This document shows positions 1-5,629 of a stretch of 7,868 bases of DNA, in pieces. The first letter of the stretch is position 1; each line of letters opens with the position of its first letter. A program made the position numbers and the translations under genes. The notes below the pieces were generated by a model. The model saw nothing but the letters and a program-made list of their open reading frames with translations. It did no database searches and was not told the DNA's origin. This DNA is from Acidimicrobiales bacterium (GTDB lineage: Bacteria; Actinomycetota; Acidimicrobiia; Acidimicrobiales; Poriferisodalaceae). The stretch is from assembly GCA_020439485.1 (NCBI GenBank), contig JAGQSP010000404.1:1-7868 (forward strand), in the 5' to 3' direction.

Positions 1-770
1 TGTTCTTCCCACTGTTCGGGTACATGACCGAGGCCATCGAACGTGCCGATCCTCAGTTCGACTTCAGCGACATCGACGGGGTCATCGTCGTGCCTCCGGC
101 TTCTGCTTTGTCCATGAACGTCAGCCCGGCCTTCGTGCCGAACCATCCGGTGTGGGGTGTGGAAGCCGACGGCAACATCATCATGAGCGGATTTGCTCGG
201 GGCACAGACTGGTCGCAGAACGGCGCCGAGGTCATCTATCACGAGCTCGGCCACACACTGGGTCTGGTCGATGCATACGCCTACGACAGCGGGTTTCCAG
301 ACCTCCACCGCTTCGTCGGCATCTTCGACCCGATGGGCAACCTGGACCCCGACAGCGGCGGCAACGAGATGCTGGCTTGGCACCGGTGGCAGCTCGACTG
401 GATCGACGACGCTCAGGTCTATTGCGTAGACGAGCTCGCCACACCCCATCTCGTGTCGCCGGTCGCCACCCAAGGCGGCACAGATGCAGTGGTCGTGCCC
501 GTTTCGGCCACCCGTGTGGTGGTGGTCGAGAGCCGCAGGGGAGTGGGCGTCGACGCGCCGCTGGCAAGGACGGGCGCCCTCGTGTACACCGTCGATGCCT
601 CTGTGGCCAGCGGCTATGGGCCCATCGAGGTCGCAGGGGTACACGGTGTTGACGGCCCCGACGCCGACGTGCTGCTTGGAGTGGGCGAGAGCGTCGAGGT
701 AAGCGGGGTCAGCGTGTCGGTCACGGCAGCCGACGCCACCGGTGACACGGTGCTGGTCTCGCGGCCCTGA
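1..770 (+). CDS. M6-like zinc metalloprotease, 5'-truncated by the window edge
   Basis: This is the C-terminal part of a zinc-dependent endopeptidase, probably secreted. The reading frame is open to the window edge (first full codon at base 3, giving FFPLFGY before the first ATG at 24), so the ATG at 24 is probably internal and the true start lies outside. Counting from that Met, HELGHTLGLVD at residues 73-83 is an HExxHxxGxxD zinc site, with H73, H77 and D83 as likely ligands and E74 as the catalytic base. DPMGN at 102-106 fits the Met-turn that follows in metzincin-like folds. After it, VVVVES and LVYTVD resemble the strands that follow the catalytic domain in M6 (immune-inhibitor A-like) peptidases. 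The signal peptide and propeptide would be upstream and are not visible. It ends 115 bases before the LacI gene and has no evident link to sugar transport. M11 or another HExxHxxGxxD family is the main alternative. Confidence 0.8.
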   Translation, partial: FFPLFGYMTEAIERADPQFDFSDIDGVIVVPPASALSMNVSPAFVPNHPVWGVEADGNIIMSGFARGTDWSQNGAEVIYHELGHTLGLVDAYAYDSGFPDLHRFVGIFDPMGNLDPDSGGNEMLAWHRWQLDWIDDAQVYCVDELATPHLVSPVATQGGTDAVVVPVSATRVVVVESRRGVGVDAPLARTGALVYTVDASVASGYGPIEVAGVHGVDGPDADVLLGVGESVEVSGVSVSVTAADATGDTVLVSRP

Positions 771-885
771 ATTGTCTCTGACCTCTGGTCGACAGATAGG
801 CGACAGCCGGCTGGCCGACGGGCCTCTGCGGGGCGCGTATCATGCTGGCACAGCGAGCCCACGCGAGCAGGTCCCCCCAAGCACC

Positions 886-1896
886 ATGAACTCCAACAAG
901 ACGGTCTCAATAGAAGACGTGGCCAGACACGCCGGTGTGTCCACGGCCACCGTCAGCCGGGCCCTTCGTGGGCTGGCGAACGTGGCCCCGTCGACGCGCG
1001 CAGCGGTCGAACTGGCGGCTCGTGAGCTGTCTTATGAGGCCAACCCAAACGCATCGCGCCTGGCCACCGGCAGAACCATGACCGTGGGCGTCATCGCCCC
1101 ATACTTCGGCACCTGGTACGTCAGCCAGATCCTGACAGGTGTCGAGTCGCTGCTGCGCCTGGGCCAGTACGACCTGCTGGTGTCTTCGATCAGCAGGCGC
1201 ACGGGGCCAGAGGAGTTCGCCTCGCAGATACGCAGCCTGGCACGCCGCGTCGACGGTGTCATCACCATCGACCTGTACCCGTCTGCGCCCGGCAGGGGAG
1301 AGCTAGAGCGTCTGCCCGTGCCGCTGGTGTGCGTGGGAGACCGCATCGAGGGCCGCAGCCATTCCATGCTCGACAACGTCGCCGCCGGCCGACTCGCCGC
1401 CGCGCACCTGCTCGAGCTCGGGCACACCCGGATGGCCATGATCAGAGGTCTCGACAACGGTTCGCCCGTCGAGGCCGCCCGGTTGGCCGCCTTCGGGGCG
1501 ACGCTCAACCAGGCCGGGGTAGCGTTCGGCGAAGACGATGTGTACACCGTCGAGATGACCACCAGCGGTGGTGTCGATGCCGCGGCCCAGATCTTGGCCC
1601 GCGACGACCGGCCGACGGCCGTGTTCTGTGTCTCTGACGAAATAGCCTTCGGCCTTCTAGGCACCATGTGGCGCAAGGGCCTGGTGGCTCCAGACGACAT
1701 GGCCGTGGTGGGTGTCGATGGCCACGAGCTGGCCGGCCCGCTGGGCCTGACCACCGTTCACCAGAGCGTTCGCGAAGCCGGCCGTTGGGCGGCCAGGGTG
1801 TTGCTGGATGCCATCGGCGACCCTGCGACCGAGCCCGAAACCCGCCTCGAGAACCCAGAGCTGATCGTGCGAGCATCCACCGTCGCCGAAACCTGA
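886..1896 (+). CDS. LacI-family transcriptional repressor
   Basis: A 336-residue sugar-responsive DNA-binding regulator of normal LacI/GalR length. Residues 7-29 form the helix-turn-helix (VSIEDVARHAGVSTATVSRA). The hinge helix follows at about 53-64 (NPNASRLATGRT, with L59 as the minor-groove leucine). From about 67 onward is a periplasmic-binding-protein-like effector domain, including GDRIEG (151-156), the LDN motif (162-164), SDEIAFG (250-256), VVGVDGHE (274-281) and TTVHQ (289-293). The frame is open upstream to an ATG at 742, but that start would overlap the protease gene and add 48 residues unlike the family; the ATG at 886 puts the helix-turn-helix at its usual place. The ribosome site is weak (GAGCAGG at about 864-870). 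A TATCAT at 838-843 could be a -10 box but has no clear -35 partner. The gene converges on the transporter operon and is its most likely regulator; that link is inferred from proximity and the operator near 7145. Confidence 0.95.
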   Translation: MNSNKTVSIEDVARHAGVSTATVSRALRGLANVAPSTRAAVELAARELSYEANPNASRLATGRTMTVGVIAPYFGTWYVSQILTGVESLLRLGQYDLLVSSISRRTGPEEFASQIRSLARRVDGVITIDLYPSAPGRGELERLPVPLVCVGDRIEGRSHSMLDNVAAGRLAAAHLLELGHTRMAMIRGLDNGSPVEAARLAAFGATLNQAGVAFGEDDVYTVEMTTSGGVDAAAQILARDDRPTAVFCVSDEIAFGLLGTMWRKGLVAPDDMAVVGVDGHELAGPLGLTTVHQSVREAGRWAARVLLDAIGDPATEPETRLENPELIVRASTVAET

Positions 1897-1926
1897 CACC
1901 CACCCTCCGGCGAGGTGTCTGTCCCC

Positions 1927-1946
1927 AGCGCCCCTGGAGGGGCGCT
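1927..1946 (+). terminator. Candidate 3'-end hairpin of the LacI gene
   Basis: A perfect 8-bp stem AGCGCCCC/GGGGCGCT with a TGGA loop starts 31 bases after the repressor stop codon. No T-run follows (AGATGGGG), so this would be a U-less, hairpin-only terminator or an mRNA-stabilising end. The position and the twin copy after the opposite gene support a 3'-end role. Confidence 0.5.
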
Positions 1947-2014
1947 AGATGGGGTCACTTGCGATCTGTGGTTCAGAACCCCTCATCAGCGGGTGACGAG
2001 CGGCTGGAGCCGGC

Positions 2015-2049
2015 CTGTCCCGGCGCCCCGATAGGGGCGCCAGGGACAG
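2015..2049 (-). terminator. Candidate 3'-end hairpin of the transporter operon
   Basis: An 8-bp GC stem with a GATA loop on the plus strand (2022-2041) is extended by CTGTCCC (2015-2021) pairing with GGGACAG (2043-2049) across one unpaired A at 2042, giving 15 pairs. On the minus strand it lies about 38 bases after the stop of the MalG-type permease, the last gene of the operon. No T-run follows on that strand, so hairpin-only termination or end protection is inferred. Confidence 0.55.
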
Positions 2050-2086
2050 ACACTTCGCAAGGGGTGGGTGGGGGTTGGGACTTTGG

Positions 2087-3034
2087 TCAGCCCTTGACCG
2101 AGCCGGCCAGCAGGCCGCGGACGAAGTAGCGCTGGAGGCTGAAGAAGACCACCAGCGGCACGAAGGCCTGCACGAACGCACCCGCCGGCAGCAGATGCTC
2201 GTTCAGTCCGAAGTCGCCGGCCAGGTTGGCGATACGCACCGTAGTCGGGAGGTTCTGAGGATCGCCACCGCTGAGCATGGTGATGGCGATCAGGAAGTCG
2301 TTCCACGTCCACAGGAACTGGAAGATCGCGAACGCCGCCAGGGCCGGCACAGACAACGGCAACACCAGCCGCCAGAAGATCGTGAAATGGCTGGCGCCGT
2401 CTAGGCGCGCCGACTCGAAGATCTCGGCCGGTAGCTCGGTCATGTAGTTGTGTAACAAGAAGATCGCGAACGGCATGGCGAACCCCGTATGCGTCAGCCA
2501 AACCGCTATCGAGCCCTGCGTGTTGAGGTCGAGGTCGGGGATCAGCGTGAGGGTGCGGCCGAACAGGTTCTGGTGCGCACCGTTGACATAGGTACGCAGC
2601 AGCGGGATCAGCGCTACCTGCAGGGGTATGGCCAGCAACGAGATTGTGCCGATGAACAGCCACTCGCGCCCCTTGAACTCGATCCAAGCGAACGCATATG
2701 CGGCGAATGCCGCGAACGAGATCGGGATGATCGTGGCCGGAATTGCGATGGCGAACGAGCTGATCAGCGAATCGAACAGTCCACCGGATCCGCTGCGGTT
2801 CAAGACGATGTCGTAGTTCTCGGTGGTGAACTGACCGGGGTTGGCGAAGATCGTCCAAACGCCGTCGTTGATCTGGTCTTGACGGCCCCGGAACGAGTTG
2901 ATCAGCAAGCTGAGGCTGGGCAGCGTCCAGATGACCACGATGATCCACAGCGCCCACGACGGCACCGAGGTGAGCTTGCGGTAGATCCGCCTGCCGAGGG
3001 TGTCGGCACCCATGTCAACACCTAGCGCCGTCAT
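2087..3034 (-). CDS. Sugar ABC transporter permease, MalG type (AglG-like)
   Basis: A 315-residue inner-membrane subunit of a carbohydrate importer, of usual family length. It shows six likely membrane spans, near residues 28-46, 90-110, 125-146, 176-196, 228-250 and 283-300. The cytoplasmic coupling loop that docks on the ATPase is clear at 204-226: E207-S-A, G213, then LP at 225-226 (the EAA---G---------I-LP motif). The segment after it (FAIFQFLWTWNDFL) and the C-terminus RGLLAGSVKG match what I know of alpha-glucoside AglG-type permeases. The start at 3034 is favoured because AAGGAG lies six bases upstream; an internal Met at residue 8 is the alternative. Its ATG overlaps the stop of the larger permease gene (ATGA), so the two are probably translationally coupled and made in equal amounts. 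It is the last gene of the operon. Family is sure; the substrate is inferred. Confidence 0.95.
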   Translation of the reverse strand: MTALGVDMGADTLGRRIYRKLTSVPSWALWIIVVIWTLPSLSLLINSFRGRQDQINDGVWTIFANPGQFTTENYDIVLNRSGSGGLFDSLISSFAIAIPATIIPISFAAFAAYAFAWIEFKGREWLFIGTISLLAIPLQVALIPLLRTYVNGAHQNLFGRTLTLIPDLDLNTQGSIAVWLTHTGFAMPFAIFLLHNYMTELPAEIFESARLDGASHFTIFWRLVLPLSVPALAAFAIFQFLWTWNDFLIAITMLSGGDPQNLPTTVRIANLAGDFGLNEHLLPAGAFVQAFVPLVVFFSLQRYFVRGLLAGSVKG

Positions 3035-5472
3035 CGGAGGCTCCTTTCCTGCTGCATACGTCGTATGTTCATGATCATCACGGGCAGTACCGAGATGAGG
3101 ATGAACACCGCAATAGCGGCGCCCAGACCCTGGTTGAAGAAGCTGAACGATTCGGTGTACATGTCGTTGGCCAGCACGTTGGTGCCGAAGTTGCCGTTGG
3201 TGGTGACCTTCACGATGTCGAACACCTTGGTGACCAACACGATGAGGGTCGTGACGATGACGCCGATGGTCGGCAGGATCTGAGGCAGAACGATTCTGAA
3301 GAAGATCTGGCTCTCGGTGGCGCCGTCGACCTTGGCAGCCTCGATGAACTCCTCGGGCACAGCCTTGATGGCTGCGGACAAGATGACCATCGCGAAGCCG
3401 GTCTGGATCCAGATCAAGATGATCATGAGGAACACGTTGTTGAACGGCTGGTTCTGGATGAACAGCACCGTGTCGGGCACCAGGTCACCGTTGGTGTTGA
3501 AGCGGAAGCCGCCGAGGCTGCGCCGCAGCAATTCGACGAACAGATAGGCGACCACGATGCCGGCTGCGACATAGGCACCAAACGTTTCACCCGCTTGTAC
3601 CCGTGGCATTGCCTTTCGGACCAGCAGAGCGAAGATGCCCGCAAGCGCCAGCAACACCAGCACTCTGGGCCACCCTGAGTGGCTCAACCGGCCGAGTTCG
3701 ACCCACCCGGCATTGAGGAGGCCGGTCTGGCTTCGCGACACGTCGCGGGGCTGGTACTGGAGGCGCCACACGATCGAGGCACCAACGAACGAAACCGCCA
3801 TCGGCATGAAGATCAACGACTTGGCCAGCGATTCGAGGCGTCCGGCCCGTTCAGCCAGCACCGCAATTGTCAGGCCGAGCACCGTCGACATGGTGGTGAC
3901 TGTGAGAACCCACCACAGGTTGTTGAAGAAGGTTCCTCGCAGCACCGAGAAGGCCGCGAACAGGAACAAGAAGATTCCTACCGAAATGCTGGCTAGCGAC
4001 GACCCTGTTCGTTCGAAGGTGTTGATGCCGTGGCGCTTCTTGCCCGAGACCATGCCCACGATGAAACCGGCCGCCACCAGGGCAACTGCCACAAAGAAGA
4101 GCTGCGACGTGAAGATGTTGGTCCAGTTGGAGACATTGAAGGCTGCCTCATTGCCGAGGAAGTCGCCGTAGTTGTCGAAGCCGACGAAGTCCGCGCCGTC
4201 GCGATCCTTGAACGACAAGATGATGGTGATGATCGCCGGGATGAACAGGGCTGCGGTTATGAACAGCAGCGCAGGGCCCAAGAAGATGGCGGCCCTGGCC
4301 CGCTGGTCGAGCTTGGACAACACGCTGAGGTCGGGGTTGGAGCCCCAGCCCAAACGGATGCCGAGCAGTGCCAACGGGACGATGGCGGCCAGGATCGCGT
4401 CGTTCGATGAGCCGCCGAAGTTGGAGGTGAACCACGCTGCAAAGGTCCAACCCGCGGCAGCGCCCAGCAGTGCGCCGGGGACGAAGTTGCGAGACCGCCA
4501 ACGCAAGCCGGCGCCGATGGCCAGGCCGACCAGGGTGAAGATAATGAGCTCGGCCCATTCGAGCCGGGGCTGAACCCACGGCTTCACGTTGTTGCCGATG
4601 AGGTAGCCGGTGAGGACACCGGCGGCCGCGCCGATTCCGATGCGGATGGGGCCCTTGGGCACCAGGGTGATGGCGGCCACGCCGACTCCCCAGATGACGG
4701 CCCCCACGATCGACCACTCGAAGTGGCCCAGGAAACCGGTGCCAGAGAACAGAGCGATTGGATCGTCCTCGGCGAACAGGCCTTCGAGGCCCTGGTTGCC
4801 GCGAACAATGCCGAAGAAGGCCGCAGCCACAAGAGCGGCCAGACCCCCTGCAAAGGCTGTCCACCGGGGTTTGGCCTGGTCGGTCAGGAGGTTCAGACCG
4901 ATCCACAGACCACCGATGGCCAGAACTGCGATGGCGCTGTTGCGCAGTGTAGAGGCGACCCGGTCGGCGTCGCCGGCGTGGCCAAGCAGGATCCAAGTGG
5001 TGAGCACAAGCCCCAAAGCCCATGCCATTGCGCCGATGGCTCGCCCGTCGAGTCCAATCAACCGCTTGGCCAAGGCCAGCACGAGCAGCCAGCCTCCAAA
5101 AACGATCAACGCAAGCAACGGGCCCGACTGGGAGTTGGCCCAGATGGGAACCAGTCCGGTAACTGCCACCGCCACCAATTGGATGACAGGAATCCGCTTC
5201 CATGGCACCCGGTTGAGGGCCAACAGCCCGGCCATCCACAGGGCGGCGCCCATGATCAGCCAGTCGATCTGGCCTGTCGCTCCACCGTCGTAAAGATCGG
5301 TGAGGCTGGGCCTGAGTAAGCCGAAGAGCACGCCGACCACAAACGCGACACCGGCGATGGCCGAGTTCGGCACGGCCTTGCTGGTCGCGAACTCGTCGTC
5401 GTCGGACCCGCTACGTCCGAGTACCCCTTCAAGATCTGCAACTTCGGCCGCTTGCTCGGTCGCCGTTGTCAT
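3031..5472 (-). CDS. Enlarged sugar ABC transporter permease, MalF type (AglF-like) with N-terminal multi-span domain
   Basis: An 813-residue membrane protein, more than twice the usual length of about 300-340. Residues 1-36 are hydrophilic and acidic. About twelve hydrophobic segments follow between 37 and 375, with no ABC-permease motif that I recognise. The usual permease begins near 390 (RARAAIFLGPALLF) and continues with FVGFDNYGDFL (429-439), SLIFMPMAVSFVGASIVWR (552-570) and the ATPase-coupling EAA loop at 708-730 (E711-A-A, G717, LP 729-730). It ends INIRRM-like, as AglF proteins do. Two extra segments interrupt the core: about 447-512 and about 595-668, each with two likely spans. 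The coupling loop is intact, so it should be a working permease paired with the MalG-type subunit. The start at 5472 has GAGAGGGAA upstream (5487-5479). It follows the binding-protein gene after a 157-base gap and overlaps the next gene by ATGA. The role of the added domain is unknown. Confidence 0.93.
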   Translation of the reverse strand: MTTATEQAAEVADLEGVLGRSGSDDDEFATSKAVPNSAIAGVAFVVGVLFGLLRPSLTDLYDGGATGQIDWLIMGAALWMAGLLALNRVPWKRIPVIQLVAVAVTGLVPIWANSQSGPLLALIVFGGWLLVLALAKRLIGLDGRAIGAMAWALGLVLTTWILLGHAGDADRVASTLRNSAIAVLAIGGLWIGLNLLTDQAKPRWTAFAGGLAALVAAAFFGIVRGNQGLEGLFAEDDPIALFSGTGFLGHFEWSIVGAVIWGVGVAAITLVPKGPIRIGIGAAAGVLTGYLIGNNVKPWVQPRLEWAELIIFTLVGLAIGAGLRWRSRNFVPGALLGAAAGWTFAAWFTSNFGGSSNDAILAAIVPLALLGIRLGWGSNPDLSVLSKLDQRARAAIFLGPALLFITAALFIPAIITIILSFKDRDGADFVGFDNYGDFLGNEAAFNVSNWTNIFTSQLFFVAVALVAAGFIVGMVSGKKRHGINTFERTGSSLASISVGIFLFLFAAFSVLRGTFFNNLWWVLTVTTMSTVLGLTIAVLAERAGRLESLAKSLIFMPMAVSFVGASIVWRLQYQPRDVSRSQTGLLNAGWVELGRLSHSGWPRVLVLLALAGIFALLVRKAMPRVQAGETFGAYVAAGIVVAYLFVELLRRSLGGFRFNTNGDLVPDTVLFIQNQPFNNVFLMIILIWIQTGFAMVILSAAIKAVPEEFIEAAKVDGATESQIFFRIVLPQILPTIGVIVTTLIVLVTKVFDIVKVTTNGNFGTNVLANDMYTESFSFFNQGLGAAIAVFILISVLPVMIMNIRRMQQERSLR
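3041..3046 (-). promoter_or_regulatory. Ribosome binding site of the MalG-type permease inside the preceding gene
   Basis: AAGGAG on the minus strand lies six bases before the ATG at 3034 and within the last codons of the larger permease gene. With the ATGA overlap, it decides the start and suggests termination-reinitiation coupling. Confidence 0.75.
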
Positions 5473-5569
5473 GCCCCGTTCCCTCTCAAAGTCCCCTGGC
5501 GCCCCACGAGGGCAACCCTTTATAGCCCACCAATCGTCCCCACCGGACTGCCTAGTACCGGAGACGACA

Positions 5570-5601
5570 GCGGGGGGCAGGTCTGGTGACCTGCCCCCCG
5601 C
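5570..5601 (-). terminator. Intercistronic hairpin after the binding-protein gene
   Basis: GCGGGGGGCAGGTC (5570-5583) and GACCTGCCCCCCGC (5588-5601) form a perfect 14-bp stem with a four-base loop, 28 bases after the binding-protein stop codon. No T-run follows on the minus strand, so it is more likely a partial terminator or an mRNA 3'-end barrier than a full stop. Such hairpins between binding-protein and permease genes, as in the malE-malF gap of Escherichia coli, keep the binding protein in excess over the permeases. The rest of the gap (5473-5569) holds a weaker bulged CCGGACT/AGTACCGG hairpin at 5543-5561 and a TATAAA on the minus strand near 5519-5524 without a good -35 partner. Confidence 0.7.
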
Positions 5602-5629
5602 AACGTCTCAACACGTCAAGCGGTTGGCC

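Larger units (their letters stand above)
1910..2058. repeat. Pair of inverted hairpin-bearing repeat units between convergent genes
   Basis: The 190-base convergent gap holds two copies of one element in opposite orientation. The leads are GCGAGGTGTCTGTCCC (1910-1925, plus strand) and GCGAAGTGTCTGTCCC (2058-2043, minus strand), 15 of 16 identical. Each lead is followed after one base by an 8-bp hairpin with a four-base loop: AGCGCCCC/GGGGCGCT at 1927-1946 and GGCGCCCC/GGGGCGCC at 2022-2041. The outermost stem pair differs (A-T against G-C), so pairing is kept although the sequence changed. Each copy is read in the same sense by the gene it follows. Between them lies unrelated sequence, including a small CGGC-TGGA-GCCG hairpin at 2001-2012. 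Confidence 0.75.

Noticed and set aside
804..813. CAGCCGGCTG palindrome upstream of the LacI gene as an autoregulatory operator
   Set aside because: It has a central CpG but is only ten bases long, does not resemble the site at 7145-7160, and such palindromes are common by chance at this GC content.
742..885. In-frame upstream ATG for the repressor
   Set aside because: It would overlap the end of the protease gene and add 48 residues ahead of a helix-turn-helix that already sits at the normal distance from the Met at 886.
1032..1754. 240-codon minus-strand frame opposite the LacI gene
   Set aside because: It is the antisense shadow of an unmistakable LacI-family protein, and its Ser/Arg/Pro-rich translation resembles nothing known.
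4148..5239. 363-codon minus-strand frame inside the enlarged permease gene
   Set aside because: It is an alternative frame of the N-terminal membrane region, rich in Arg, Gly and Pro, with no family resemblance, whereas the main frame gives clean membrane spans.
3031..5472. Possibility that the 813-residue permease is two genes merged by a lost stop or a sequencing error
   Set aside because: The frame is continuous. I saw no good internal ribosome site with a Met near residue 390, and the extra spans also occur inside the permease core, so a simple two-gene fusion artefact would not explain it.
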